DNA from: Yoonia sp.
GTDB taxonomy: Bacteria > Pseudomonadota > Alphaproteobacteria > Rhodobacterales > Rhodobacteraceae
DNA: 64,000 nucleotides
Assembly (NCBI RefSeq): GCF_017854565.1
Contig: NZ_JAFMHJ010000009.1
Coordinates: 1-64,000 of the forward strand
Reading direction: 5' to 3'
This document shows positions 16,929 to 26,093 of the stretch, piece after piece (the first letter of the stretch is position 1; every line of letters starts with the position of its first letter). The position numbers were made by a program, and so were the translations under genes. Below the pieces are notes generated by a model. It was not told the DNA's origin. It did no database searches and saw nothing but the letters and a program-made list of their open reading frames with translations.

Positions 16929-18364
16929 GTCCGCACCTCTGCTTCGATTGCCGCCAAACTAAGGCGCAGCCGCGCATTGCGATAGCCCCATTCACGCCAG
17001 TCACGCGGCGCGCCCAGCCCCGGCCACCCCCGCGAACATAATGGCGCGCCCGAACGCCGTTCATAGGCCGCAATCGCAGGCACGGCCCCCCCGCTCAACC
17101 CACAGACATAATAGGGGTCAACGCGCGGACTGTTCAGATTGGATCGGGCCACATAGCCGTCGACATTCACCAAAGCGCAGACATAAAGCGCCACGATCCC
17201 AAGCCCCGCCGCACGCAACCCAAACCACGCCACCGGTACGCGCTGCACCATCTGCGCGATCAGCAACACAAGCCCAAGCGCCACAACGACCATCCAAACA
17301 AAGGCTGCAAACCGCAGCCGCGTCAGCCCGTAGACATCCACATAAAGATCCAGCCGCAGGATCGACGACACCACCAGCAACACCGTCTGCGCGACCCACA
17401 GATACAGCAGCCCGCGCAACCGCGTACACCCACCCAAATACGGTTGCGACAGCAGCGCAAACGCCCCCGCCAACAGCGCGGTCCCCAACAATGGATAGGC
17501 CCCGCGATGTGCATAGGCCGCATAGGTCATCCCCTCAGGCAACGCGACACCACCCCAAAGATACCCAAGATCAAGCAGGCTCTGCACAAGGAAAATCGCG
17601 TTGAACAGGACCAGCGCGCGCGACACGGACCGATCATTGACCAAGCCACTGCGCCATCGCGGTGGACGCGCGGCGGACACGCAACGCAACCGTCCTGCCA
17701 TCGCCGACAGCCGCAGGAACGGCCATACCAAAACGATCATCACACACCAAAAGGCAACGCGCGCACCGCTCACCGAAAACCCGTTTTCAAACCGGGTCAT
17801 CTTGGCCAACCACAGGTCCACGACCGGGTTGGCCATCACCATCAAGACGACAAACACAGCCCCCACGCCCAGCGGCACAGCCCAGTCCAGGAAAACCCCC
17901 CGCAGCCTGCCCGCAGCAGGCGCAGCAATGCACAACGCGCAGACATCCACAACCGACTGAAGCAATCCTGCTCCCGGAAACCGCCGCATGACCTGCAATA
18001 TCGCCGCCGCGTCCCAGACGGGCACAATCATCAAGGCGGCAAAACCCAAAAGACCCAAACCCGCAAAGATCACCGACAGCATCTGCACCAAATCCACCGC
18101 GGGCACCAAAGCCACGAAAAGCAGCCCCCATGCCGCTGCGGACCGGCCCCGCGGCACCGCCCCCCACCGCATGACCTGCATGGCCAATGCGACAATCAGC
18201 ACCCACGCGACAACCCCAAGACCACCGGTCGCGGCCCAGACCAGCCAATCCGCACAAACCACCGCCACCACCAAAAGCCACATCGGGCGCGGGTGACGTG
18301 GCACGGCATCATCCATCCACCACGCATCTTTCGCCAACCGCTCCGGCAATCCACGCACAACCAT
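16925..18364 (-). CDS. DUF4173 polytopic membrane protein
   Basis: The 479-residue protein is mostly membrane segments (about twelve). It carries the DUF4173 core LVNDRSVSRALVLFNAIF, then LDLGYLWGGVALPEGMTYAAYAHRGAYPLLGTALLAG in two contiguous helices. The C-terminal soluble tail (from about 415) has paired cysteines (DPYYVCGLSGG and APLCSRGW). The function is unknown. It is the first gene of an operon with a two-component pair, which suggests that it is regulated by, or feeds signals to, that system. Confidence 0.8.
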   Translation of the reverse strand: MVVRGLPERLAKDAWWMDDAVPRHPRPMWLLVVAVVCADWLVWAATGGLGVVAWVLIVALAMQVMRWGAVPRGRSAAAWGLLFVALVPAVDLVQMLSVIFAGLGLLGFAALMIVPVWDAAAILQVMRRFPGAGLLQSVVDVCALCIAAPAAGRLRGVFLDWAVPLGVGAVFVVLMVMANPVVDLWLAKMTRFENGFSVSGARVAFWCVMIVLVWPFLRLSAMAGRLRCVSAARPPRWRSGLVNDRSVSRALVLFNAIFLVQSLLDLGYLWGGVALPEGMTYAAYAHRGAYPLLGTALLAGAFALLSQPYLGGCTRLRGLLYLWVAQTVLLVVSSILRLDLYVDVYGLTRLRFAAFVWMVVVALGLVLLIAQMVQRVPVAWFGLRAAGLGIVALYVCALVNVDGYVARSNLNSPRVDPYYVCGLSGGAVPAIAAYERRSGAPLCSRGWPGLGAPRDWREWGYRNARLRLSLAAIEAEVRT

Positions 18365-18454
18365 ATCCTGTCCCTTACCTGTTTGTTGCAGGCAGGGCTA
18401 AGTCACGGTTGTGCAGCTTGTCTGCCAGCAGTCGTGCAGTTTTCGCGCAAGTCA

Positions 18455-18505
18455 CTTCTTCCGAGCGGAAATATCCGCGGGGGTCAGGGGGCAGCCAGCC
18501 CCCTG
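18455..18505. repeat. dispersed repeat copy 1 with terminator hairpin
   Basis: TTCCGAGCGGAAATATCC lies within 18455-18476, followed by arms CAGGGGGC (18485-18492) and GCCCCCTG (18498-18505). It sits just after the end of rpe on the minus strand and probably ends that transcript. It belongs to the family also seen at 23664, 34033, 39178, 51512, 55141 and, inside cobN, 60378. Confidence 0.75.
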
Positions 18506-18513
18506 CGGGCGAT

Positions 18514-19197
18514 TCAGCCCGCTGCAGCGTCGCGAATAGCGCGGATATTGGCGCCATATGGGGCGGGGTCACTGACCGATCCGCCCCGGAACACGGCCGA
18601 TCCGGCAACCAGCACATCAGCACCGGCAGCCACCACCAAAGGCGCCGTCGTCGGATCAACACCGCCGTCGATTTCGATGTGAATAGGCCGGTCGCCAATC
18701 ATTTCGCGCAACAATCGGACCTTTTCGATCTGACTATGAATAAACTTCTGCCCGCCAAATCCGGGGTTCACCGTCATGACACAGACCAAATCAACCATAT
18801 CCAACAGGTCTCCGACGGCCGACGCGGGCGTGCCGGGGTTCAGCGCGACACCCGCCTTGGCACCCGCGCCACGAATTGCCTGCATCGTGCGGTGAATATG
18901 CGGACCCGCCTCGACATGGGCGGTAATCACGTCGGCACCCGCTTCGGCAAATGCCGCAATATACGGATCGACCGGGGCGATCATCAGATGCACATCCATG
19001 ACACCCTTGATGTGCGGGCGGATCGCAGCGCACGTCGCTGGGCCGAATGTGATATTGGGAACAAAATGCCCATCCATCACATCGACATGCACCCAATCGG
19101 CGCCCTGCGCCTCGATCGCGCGGCATTCCGCGCCAAAATTGGCGAAATCAGCAGACAGGATAGACGGGGCAATCTTGACGGAACGATCAAAGGACAT
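18514..19197 (-). CDS. rpe: ribulose-phosphate 3-epimerase
   Basis: The 227-residue TIM-barrel enzyme interconverts ribulose-5-phosphate and xylulose-5-phosphate. The start [18 protein letters not shown] at 19197 follows GAGG. Motifs: APSILSADF (substrate-binding Ser), [15 protein letters not shown] with metal-binding His and catalytic Asp, [17 protein letters not shown] and [11 protein letters not shown]. It ends in a repeat with a terminator hairpin and diverges from the AraC gene. Confidence 0.96.
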   Translation of the reverse strand: MSFDRSVKIAPSILSADFANFGAECRAIEAQGADWVHVDVMDGHFVPNITFGPATCAAIRPHIKGVMDVHLMIAPVDPYIAAFAEAGADVITAHVEAGPHIHRTMQAIRGAGAKAGVALNPGTPASAVGDLLDMVDLVCVMTVNPGFGGQKFIHSQIEKVRLLREMIGDRPIHIEIDGGVDPTTAPLVVAAGADVLVAGSAVFRGGSVSDPAPYGANIRAIRDAAAG

Positions 19198-19412
19198 CGG
19201 GGGGTACCTCACAAGCAGAATTCCACAGCGCAATAGCGCGGCAATCGGCGAATGTCACGGGGAACCCAACAAACGATCCCATATCCACCAGCGGCGATTC
19301 GCGCCGATCACACCTGATGCCGCCCGCCCCGTCACGGATGGCCTAGCACCCGCCCCGTGCGGCAAAAATTCACCCCATTCCGCCAGTTCGATAAATTCAT
19401 GCTGCAGCGCAG

Positions 19413-19429
19413 AAATAACTGTGTTATTT
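19413..19429. promoter_or_regulatory. palindrome before the AraC-type regulator gene
   Basis: AAATAAC-TGT-GTTATTT is a perfect inverted repeat with seven-base arms, ending six bases before the regulator's ATG. Its position would allow autoregulation or translational control. No binding protein is known for it. Confidence 0.45.
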
Positions 19430-19435
19430 TGAGGT

Positions 19436-20269
19436 ATGATCAAAAAACTACACCACCGTGACATCTTGCAAAACGGCGCTCAGATTCATCTGACGCGGGC
19501 TACGCTCACGGCGGAACGGCCAAAGGCGCTGCATGATCACGATTTCTATGAACTCTTTTGGGTCCAGAATGGCAAGGTCCGGCATCATTTGTCGGACCGC
19601 GCCGAAACCCTGACCGAAGGCACCGTCACCTTTCTGCGTCCCGGCCAAAACCACGCGCTGCAAGGGCGCGGCGAACACGCGCTTGTGGTGTCGCTGTGCA
19701 TTCACCCGACAACGGTGCAATCGCTGGCCAAACGCCACCCCAGCCTGACCGGCCACCTGTTTTGGACCGATGGCGCCCCTGCCCAGCATCATCGCGATAT
19801 CCGCCAGCTCGCCGCGCTTAACCATGCCGCCGTCCTGCTTGAACGCAGCGCACGCGATACATTGGCAGCCGAGGCATTTTTGCTACCGCTGTGCGCCGAC
19901 CTGACGGCTGATGCCTATCCCGACACGATGCCCGCATGGCTGACACAGGCCTGCATCGCCGCCAAGGACCCCGCCGTCTTTCGCGACGGGTCCGCCGGGC
20001 TTGTCGCCCTGACCGGCAAGGCGCATCCACACGTCAGCCGCAGCATGCGCAAACATCTGGGCCAAACGCCATCGGACTACATCAACGACATCCGCATGAC
20101 CCATGCCGCACGTGCACTGGTCACAGATGGCGAAGCCGTCAGCCAGATCGCCACCGATTGCGGCATTCCCAACATGTCGCATTTCCACAAACTGTTTCGC
20201 GCCGCCTACGGGCTGACGCCCCTGCAATACCGGCAAAAATACCAACGTCAGGTCATGCAACCCACATAG
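19436..20269 (+). CDS. AraC-family regulator with N-terminal cupin
   Basis: The 277-residue protein starts with a cupin-like sensor domain (LHDHDFYELFWVQNGKVRHH, TFLRPGQNHALQG) and ends with a double helix-turn-helix (about 180-275), whose second half is AVSQIATDCGIPNMSHFHKLF and GLTPLQYR. The GAGG before the ATG is too close to be ideal. It precedes deoC and the dehydrogenase on the same strand with 75 bases between, so control of deoxyribose use is a reasonable guess. Confidence 0.88.
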   Translation: MIKKLHHRDILQNGAQIHLTRATLTAERPKALHDHDFYELFWVQNGKVRHHLSDRAETLTEGTVTFLRPGQNHALQGRGEHALVVSLCIHPTTVQSLAKRHPSLTGHLFWTDGAPAQHHRDIRQLAALNHAAVLLERSARDTLAAEAFLLPLCADLTADAYPDTMPAWLTQACIAAKDPAVFRDGSAGLVALTGKAHPHVSRSMRKHLGQTPSDYINDIRMTHAARALVTDGEAVSQIATDCGIPNMSHFHKLFRAAYGLTPLQYRQKYQRQVMQPT

Positions 20270-20271
20270 CA

Positions 20272-20289
20272 TTTGACCGCTTGGTCAAA
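20272..20289 (+). promoter_or_regulatory. RutR-like palindrome upstream of deoC
   Basis: TTTGACC-GCTT-GGTCAAA is a perfect palindrome 56 bases before the deoC start. It differs at one position from the E. coli RutR consensus TTGACCAnnTGGTCAA, a site of a TetR-family regulator of nucleobase metabolism. That a RutR relative or another TetR protein binds here is an inference. Confidence 0.5.
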
Positions 20290-20344
20290 ACTTGCCAAGA
20301 CAGGCCGATCATGCCACGTTCATCTGGCAATGCAGGAGGCCCCC

Positions 20345-21340
20345 TTGCAGACAAAACTGTCCCCCACACTGACCGCGACGCGCCTGCCGCAACTGCACGA
20401 GCCGCGCAATGACGGCATGCCGCTCGACCTTGATTGGGTCGCCGCCGTGCAGGCCAATACATCAGCTATCGAACGGCGGGCCGCCACATTGCCGGGCCGC
20501 CGCTCGGTCAAGAAAGAGTATCAGGCCGCTTGGCTGTGCAAAGCGATCAGCCTGATCGACCTGACCACCCTGTCGGGCGACGACAGCGCCGGACGCGTGC
20601 GCCGCCTGTGCGCCAAGGCACGCCAACCGGTTCGTGCCGATATCCTTGAAATACTGGGCATGCAGGGCCTGACCACCGGCGCCGTCTGCGTCTATCACGA
20701 CATGGTCGCGACCGCCGTCGATGCCCTGCAAGGCTCCGGCATCCCGGTCGCTGCCGTCTCCACCGGCTTCCCGGCGGGCCTGTCGCCTTTCCACCTGCGC
20801 ATCGCCGAAATCGGCGAAAGCGTCGCGGCAGGTGCAACCGAAATCGACATCGTCATTTCCCGCCGCCATGTGTTGACCGGCAACTGGCAGGCGCTTTATG
20901 ATGAAATGCGCGAAATGCGCGCCGCCTGCGGTGATGCCCACGTCAAAGCGATCCTTGCCACAGGCGAACTTGGCACCCTGCGCAATGTCGCCCGCGCGTC
21001 GCTGGTCTGCATGATGGCCGGGGCGGATTTCATCAAAACCTCCACCGGCAAGGAACCCGTCAACGCCACCCTGCCCGTCACCCTGACGATGATCCGCGCG
21101 ATCCGCGACTATCACGACCGCACCGGGATCAAGATCGGCTACAAACCCGCAGGCGGCATTTCCAAGGCCAAAGACGCACTGGTCTACCTGTCGATGATAA
21201 AAGACGAACTGGGCTGTCGCTGGCTGCAACCCGACCTCTTCCGCTTTGGTGCCTCCAGCCTTCTTGGCGACATCGAACGGCAACTCGAACACCACGTCAC
21301 CGGTGCCTATTCGGCGTCGTGGCGGCACGCGATTGGATAG
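20345..21340 (+). CDS. deoC: deoxyribose-phosphate aldolase
   Basis: The 331-residue enzyme cleaves 2-deoxyribose-5-phosphate to acetaldehyde and glyceraldehyde-3-phosphate. I chose the TTG at 20345 because AGGAGG lies five bases upstream; an ATG at 20330 overlaps that site. Schiff-base Lys231 is in AGADFIKTSTGKEP, the second active Lys267 is in IGYKPAGGIS, and Asp168 is in TEIDIVIS. The protein is longer than E. coli DeoC (259) because of an N-terminal extension, as in many alphaproteobacteria. The dehydrogenase gene follows after four bases. Confidence 0.93.
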   Translation: MQTKLSPTLTATRLPQLHEPRNDGMPLDLDWVAAVQANTSAIERRAATLPGRRSVKKEYQAAWLCKAISLIDLTTLSGDDSAGRVRRLCAKARQPVRADILEILGMQGLTTGAVCVYHDMVATAVDALQGSGIPVAAVSTGFPAGLSPFHLRIAEIGESVAAGATEIDIVISRRHVLTGNWQALYDEMREMRAACGDAHVKAILATGELGTLRNVARASLVCMMAGADFIKTSTGKEPVNATLPVTLTMIRAIRDYHDRTGIKIGYKPAGGISKAKDALVYLSMIKDELGCRWLQPDLFRFGASSLLGDIERQLEHHVTGAYSASWRHAIG

Positions 21341-21344
21341 CGCC

Positions 21345-23663
21345 ATGACCATCAAGGAAATCTTCGACACCATGGATTACGGCCCCGCCCCCGAAAGCGC
21401 ATCCGAGGCCCTGCAATGGCTGGCCGATCATGGCGCCATAGCGGGCCATTACATCAATGGCAAATGGGGCGCGCGGCGCGACGATTTCGCCACCAGCAAT
21501 CCCGCCACTGGCCAAAAGCTGGCAGGTGTCACCAAAGGCACCGCGGATGAAATCGCCGAAGCCGTCAAAGCCGCCCGCAAGGCGCAGCCCGCGTGGGCCA
21601 AATCCGGCCACAAGCGCGCCCGCACCCTCTACGCCATCGCGCGGCTGATGCAGAAACATGCGCGCCTGCTGGCTGTCATGGAAACCCTCGATAACGGCAA
21701 GCCGATCCGCGAATCCCGCGACATCGACGTGCCGCTGGCCATCCGGCATTTCTATCACCACGCCGGTTTCGCCCAGTTGATGAAAGACGAACTGCCCGAC
21801 CGCGAGGCATTGGGCGTCTGCGGCCAGATCATCCCGTGGAACTTCCCGCTCCTGATGCTCGCTTGGAAAATCGCGCCCGCGCTGGCGATGGGCAATACCG
21901 TCGTGCTGAAACCCGCCGAATATACGCCGCTGACCGCGATGATCTTTGCCGATATCTGCACCCAGGCCGGCGTGCCCCCCGGCGTTGTGAACATCGTCAC
22001 GGGCGACGGCGAAACCGGCGCGGCCCTCGTCAACGCCGACGTCGATAAGATCGCCTTCACCGGGTCCACCGAGGTCGGGCGCAAGATCCGCGAAGCGACG
22101 GCGGGATCAGGCAAAGCACTCTCGCTCGAACTTGGCGGTAAATCCCCCTACATCGTGTTCGACGATGCCGATATCGACAGCGCCGTCGAAGGCCTCGTCG
22201 ATGCGATCTGGTTCAACCAGGGCCAAGTCTGCTGTGCTGGATCGCGCCTGCTGGTCCAGGAAGGCATTGCCGACCGTTTCTATACCAAACTCAAATCCCG
22301 CATGGACGGGCTGCGCATCGGCAACCCTCTTGATAAATGCATCGACATCGGCGCCATCGTCGACCCCATCCAACTGGCCCAAATCACCAAGATGGTCACC
22401 GACAACCCCGAAGGCGACATCTACCAAACCGATGCCCCGGCAGGCTGTTTCTACCCCCCCACACTCATCACCGGCCTGTCCTCCGCATCCACCCTGATGC
22501 AAGAAGAAATCTTTGGTCCGGTCCTTGCCGCGACGACGTTCCGCACCCCTGCGGAAGCCGTCGAAATCGCCAATGACACCCGCTACGGGCTGGCCGCGTC
22601 GGTCTGGTCAGAAAACATCAACCTCGCGCTCGACATCGCGCCAAAACTGGTCGCCGGGATCGTCTGGATCAATAGCAGCAACATGATGGACGCAGCGGCC
22701 GGTTTCGGCGGCGTGCGCGAAAGCGGCTTTGGTCGCGAAGGCGGCTGGGAAGGGCTGGCAGGCTATACCAAACCCAGATTCACCGCTAAACCGATCAAGC
22801 AGATCACCCCCTTCACAACCGACGACGGGCACCCCGCCGACCCATTGGACCGCACCGCGAAACTCTATATCGGCGGCAAACAGACCCGGCCCGATGGCGG
22901 CTACTCCAACCCGGTATACAGCGCAGGCGGCAAACTACTCGGCCACGCCTCGATCGCCAACCGCAAAGACATCCGCAATGCCGTCGAGGCATGCAACGCC
23001 GCCAAAAGCTGGTCCAGAACCACCGGCCACCTGCGCGCCCAAATCCTCTACTATATCGCCGAAAATCTGTCCGCGCGGGCCAACGAATTCGCAACCCGCA
23101 TCAACACCATGACGGGCAATAAAACCGGCGCGGAAGAGGTGGAAACCGCCATCCGCACCCTGTTCACGTATGCCGCATGGGCCGATAAATACGATGGGCA
23201 AGTCCACGGCGTCCCGATCCGTGGCGTCGCACTCGCCATGAAAGAACCCGTCGGCAATATCGGCGTCTTCTGCGCCGATGACACCCCGCTTGGCGGGCTG
23301 ATCGCGGCCATGGCGCCCGCCATCGCAATGGGCAACCGAACCGTCCTGATCGCCAGCGAACCGTTCCCGCTCGCGGCGACCGACTTCACCCAGGTGCTCG
23401 AAACCTCAGACCTGCCCGCAGGCGTCGTCAACATCCTGACCGGCAGCCACGCCGACCTGGCCCCGACCCTTGCCCAACATTTCGACATCGCCGCAGTCTG
23501 GTCATTCTCCAGCACGGCCCTGTCAGCCGAAATCGAACGCGGCAGCGCGGGCAACCTGAAACGGACATGGGTCAACAACGGCCTTGGCCTCACGCCGGGC
23601 ACGCATGACTATCTCGCCGCCAGCACAAATGTAAAAAACATCTGGATACCGTACGGCGAATAA
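21345..23663 (+). CDS. double-domain aldehyde dehydrogenase (ALDH16-type)
   Basis: The 772-residue protein starts MTIKEIFDTMDYGPAPESA. Residues 1 to about 480 form a complete aldehyde dehydrogenase: PWNFPLLMLAWKIAPALA, FTGSTEVG, LELGGKSPYIV with the general-base Glu, and GQVCCAGSR with catalytic Cys296. Residues about 500-772 form a second dehydrogenase-like domain (KLYIGGKQTRPDGGYSNP, EPVGNIGVFCADDTPLGG) that lacks the catalytic Cys segment. This matches bacterial ALDH16 architecture, where the second domain is structural. Next to deoC it would oxidise the acetaldehyde released from deoxyribose-5-phosphate (inference). Confidence 0.9.
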   Translation: MTIKEIFDTMDYGPAPESASEALQWLADHGAIAGHYINGKWGARRDDFATSNPATGQKLAGVTKGTADEIAEAVKAARKAQPAWAKSGHKRARTLYAIARLMQKHARLLAVMETLDNGKPIRESRDIDVPLAIRHFYHHAGFAQLMKDELPDREALGVCGQIIPWNFPLLMLAWKIAPALAMGNTVVLKPAEYTPLTAMIFADICTQAGVPPGVVNIVTGDGETGAALVNADVDKIAFTGSTEVGRKIREATAGSGKALSLELGGKSPYIVFDDADIDSAVEGLVDAIWFNQGQVCCAGSRLLVQEGIADRFYTKLKSRMDGLRIGNPLDKCIDIGAIVDPIQLAQITKMVTDNPEGDIYQTDAPAGCFYPPTLITGLSSASTLMQEEIFGPVLAATTFRTPAEAVEIANDTRYGLAASVWSENINLALDIAPKLVAGIVWINSSNMMDAAAGFGGVRESGFGREGGWEGLAGYTKPRFTAKPIKQITPFTTDDGHPADPLDRTAKLYIGGKQTRPDGGYSNPVYSAGGKLLGHASIANRKDIRNAVEACNAAKSWSRTTGHLRAQILYYIAENLSARANEFATRINTMTGNKTGAEEVETAIRTLFTYAAWADKYDGQVHGVPIRGVALAMKEPVGNIGVFCADDTPLGGLIAAMAPAIAMGNRTVLIASEPFPLAATDFTQVLETSDLPAGVVNILTGSHADLAPTLAQHFDIAAVWSFSSTALSAEIERGSAGNLKRTWVNNGLGLTPGTHDYLAASTNVKNIWIPYGE

Positions 23664-23735
23664 CCTTCTTCCGAGATCAAATATCCTGGGGGAGCCCCGG
23701 ACTTGATCCGGGGCGGGGGCAAAGCCCCTAACCAG
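23664..23735. repeat. dispersed repeat copy 2 plus palindromic terminator
   Basis: The stretch begins directly after the dehydrogenase stop with TTCCGAGATCAAATATCC, then CCCCGGA-CTTGA-TCCGGGG (23695-23713) and a GGGGGC-AAA-GCCCC hairpin. It separates convergent genes and probably acts as a bidirectional terminator. The CCCGGA-n5-TCCGGG part also occurs at 29562. Confidence 0.75.
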
Positions 23736-23757
23736 ATTAATCAAGTCGGCGCAGCCG

Positions 23758-24444
23758 TCATTTTTGCGACGGTTTGTCCTTGCCGCGCCACGTCGCCAAC
23801 CAACGCGAAAGGCGGCCCTTCCGCTTCGCGACGCCAGCCTGCACCTCATCGACGCGCTCTCCCGCACTCTCCAACAGCGGATCAACCGTGCGCTCGCGGA
23901 ACTGGCGCCACATGGCGCGGATAAACGCCAACGCGACCATCAAAAAGCCGAAGAAGACGATACTGACCCAAGGAATGATCGTCACATCAGGGCTCGCAAC
24001 CGTCCGCACCCCGATCGCATTGGGGTAAATACTCGCCCAGCGGATACGCCAACCGTAATGGGTGATCACAGCCCACTCATCGCCCTTGGCAATGCGCGCG
24101 GCCTCTGCCTGCAAGTCCGAGCTGTCAAACTTGAAATATGGCGGCCATATCCATCCCGTGTCCTCGTTGCGATAGACCATGACGCCAGTGCTATCGCGCG
24201 GCACGAAACCCAACAGAAACGTCTTTTTCTTATCCGTATTGATCAGGCGCAGATCGCGGGTCGGCTGATCCACCCCGCCGCTGTCGGCCTGCGCATAGAA
24301 AATCCGGTTATAGGCACTGAAATCTGTCCGGATAACTTCGGTCGATGTGATCTTGACCACATCATGCTGCGGCAGCACGTAGTGAAAAAACGCACCGAAC
24401 ACCAACAGCGCCAGAACCCGAACAGTGACCTTAAGACGATGCAT
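23758..24444 (-). CDS. DUF1523 membrane protein (last gene of the AAA operon)
   Basis: The 228-residue protein has an N-terminal membrane segment (VRVLALLVFGAFFHYVLPQ), an extracytoplasmic DUF1523 domain (HDVVKITSTEVIRTD, RLINTDKKKTFLLGFVPRDS, NEDTGWIWPPYFKFDSSDLQ, THYGWRIRWASIYPNAIGV), a second membrane segment (IIPWVSIVFFGFLMVALAFI, about 155-175) and a basic cytoplasmic tail. The function is unknown. It follows the small membrane protein gene by nine bases and is the seventh gene of an operon starting at 30715. Confidence 0.85.
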   Translation of the reverse strand: MHRLKVTVRVLALLVFGAFFHYVLPQHDVVKITSTEVIRTDFSAYNRIFYAQADSGGVDQPTRDLRLINTDKKKTFLLGFVPRDSTGVMVYRNEDTGWIWPPYFKFDSSDLQAEAARIAKGDEWAVITHYGWRIRWASIYPNAIGVRTVASPDVTIIPWVSIVFFGFLMVALAFIRAMWRQFRERTVDPLLESAGERVDEVQAGVAKRKGRLSRWLATWRGKDKPSQK

Positions 24445-24453
24445 CGCAAATCC

Positions 24454-24729
24454 TCAGTTGGTGTTAATCACATAGACAATCACAGAGACGACAATCAACG
24501 GGACCACATAGACCAGTCCAATCAGCTTGGGCCGAAGGGATCGGTGATAGGCCGCCATCCCCTCAGCGATATAGGTATCGCGGGCGGCGGCGTCAGCCCC
24601 TTCGGGCGGATTGGCGTCGAATTCGTCCTCCAACCGTTCACGGCGGACCGACTTGGAATAGACCGCAATCGACACATAGATGATGCTCAGCCCGATAAAG
24701 CCGAAAACAACAAGCTTAATAAACCCCAT
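24454..24729 (-). CDS. small two-helix membrane protein of the AAA operon
   Basis: The 91-residue protein has membrane segments at both ends (LVVFGFIGLSIIYVSIAVY and LIGLVYVVPLIVVSVIVYVI) with an acidic cytoplasmic or periplasmic loop (RRERLEDEFDANPPEGADAA). The start MGFIKLVVFGF is set by AGGAGG upstream and by a one-base overlap (TGATG) with the preceding stop. No family function is known to me. Tight coupling to the DUF6638 gene suggests they work together. Confidence 0.8.
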   Translation of the reverse strand: MGFIKLVVFGFIGLSIIYVSIAVYSKSVRRERLEDEFDANPPEGADAAARDTYIAEGMAAYHRSLRPKLIGLVYVVPLIVVSVIVYVINTN

Positions 24730-26078
24730 CAGCGCCTCCTGCTGACCGCGCCCCATGGGCCAACCCGGTTGATGATATCAGGTTGCTGCACGGCCATGGG
24801 TTCGTCCATCGTGGCATCATGCCCAAACAACGCATCCCGCGTTCCCGCCTTATCAACCTGATACTCGCGGTCAAGAAAATCAACGACATAGGCCTTCTTT
24901 TCATCCGGCCACGTCGCATAGGCCCGATAAAACGCCTCCTTGTGACAGATAAACAACTGCCGAATATCCAGCGGCGTCATCTCGGCCAGCAGCATGTTCA
25001 CCAGATCCGCATCGCCATGCGGCTTGGCCCGCAGCGTGTAGAAATACGCCGGATGCTCTGATGTTATTTTGGGCCATGGCCCATCGTCCTCGGCCCAGCG
25101 GACCAATGCGGCCAGCCCCTGCCATGCCTCTGGCAACAGTTTCGCATGCTGCCGCCCCAAACGGCGCAAATCCCGGCGGGTCGCCCCGGCCAGATCTTCT
25201 TGCATGGATGTCGCAACTGCGGCCACGATGAAATCCATTTTTTGATGCAGGATTGCCGCCGCATCGACCCCGCGCGCCGCGACAATCGGCTCGACCAGAT
25301 CATTGATGTTCAAGAACTTCGCAATCGCTGACCGCTGGCTGAAATCGAACGTGAACGGGATCGGCAGATCGCCCACCGCCGCCTTATCACCCGGCACGAT
25401 TGCCGCTGGATGCGCGACCCCGCGAAACACGTAGATCCCGCCGAAATGATCCGTCCAGAAATTATCCTGCGCAAATTCCATCTGCCGCAAGTTCACCGGA
25501 TTGCGCGATATATCGCCGGTTTCCTTGGCCATGCCAATCATCTGGCCAATCAAGACATCGTCAAACCATGCGTCCTGCTCGTCCTTGAACCGGTCAATCA
25601 GCTTGCCCAGCTTCTTGGCCATGGCCACCGTTCCGCTGGTCGTGTCGGCCTCCATCGTGACCTTGCGAATATCAAACAAACGCGCGGGCGTATCGACCAT
25701 ATAAACCGAATTCACCATCTCGCCCGCCACCGCGTCGCGGGCCGTCAGGGCAAACAACTCGGCCCGGTTCCCTTCAATGAACTGCTTTAAAACCCCCCTC
25801 GAGGTCGAGAATTTCGCGTTGAGCAACGGGGCCCGCGCCTGTTCTGTCGTTAGCAAAATGAACTGGCGATTGACCCCTTGGTGGTTCAGATACAGATCAT
25901 CTTCAAACGCATCGCCAACCTCTGGGCTATACCCGGAAATATCAATATGGAACACATCCAGATCGGTTTCGCGCCCCACAAGATGCTTTAGCGCACGATT
26001 GTACCGCGCGACCAATACCGGACTATCCACCCGAATAAGGTTGCCGAACATCAGGCCCTTTTCAATCAGTCGGTGCAT
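24729..26078 (-). CDS. DUF6638 protein of the AAA operon
   Basis: The 449-residue soluble protein starts MHRLIEKGLMFGNLIRVDS (ATG at 26078, AAGGGGGG six bases before). Conserved-looking blocks are LNHQGVNRQFILLTTEQAR, APLLNAKFSTSRGVLKQFIE, ADTTSGTVAMAKKLGKLIDR, GGIYVFRGVAHPAAIVPGDK and FYTLRAKPHGDADLVNMLL. I can name the family (DUF6638, common in Rhodobacterales) but not a reaction. No signal peptide or membrane segment is seen. It lies between two small membrane protein genes downstream of the AAA ATPase. Confidence 0.82.
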   Translation of the reverse strand: MHRLIEKGLMFGNLIRVDSPVLVARYNRALKHLVGRETDLDVFHIDISGYSPEVGDAFEDDLYLNHQGVNRQFILLTTEQARAPLLNAKFSTSRGVLKQFIEGNRAELFALTARDAVAGEMVNSVYMVDTPARLFDIRKVTMEADTTSGTVAMAKKLGKLIDRFKDEQDAWFDDVLIGQMIGMAKETGDISRNPVNLRQMEFAQDNFWTDHFGGIYVFRGVAHPAAIVPGDKAAVGDLPIPFTFDFSQRSAIAKFLNINDLVEPIVAARGVDAAAILHQKMDFIVAAVATSMQEDLAGATRRDLRRLGRQHAKLLPEAWQGLAALVRWAEDDGPWPKITSEHPAYFYTLRAKPHGDADLVNMLLAEMTPLDIRQLFICHKEAFYRAYATWPDEKKAYVVDFLDREYQVDKAGTRDALFGHDATMDEPMAVQQPDIINRVGPWGAVSRRR

Positions 26079-26093
26079 GCACACCCCCCTTGA

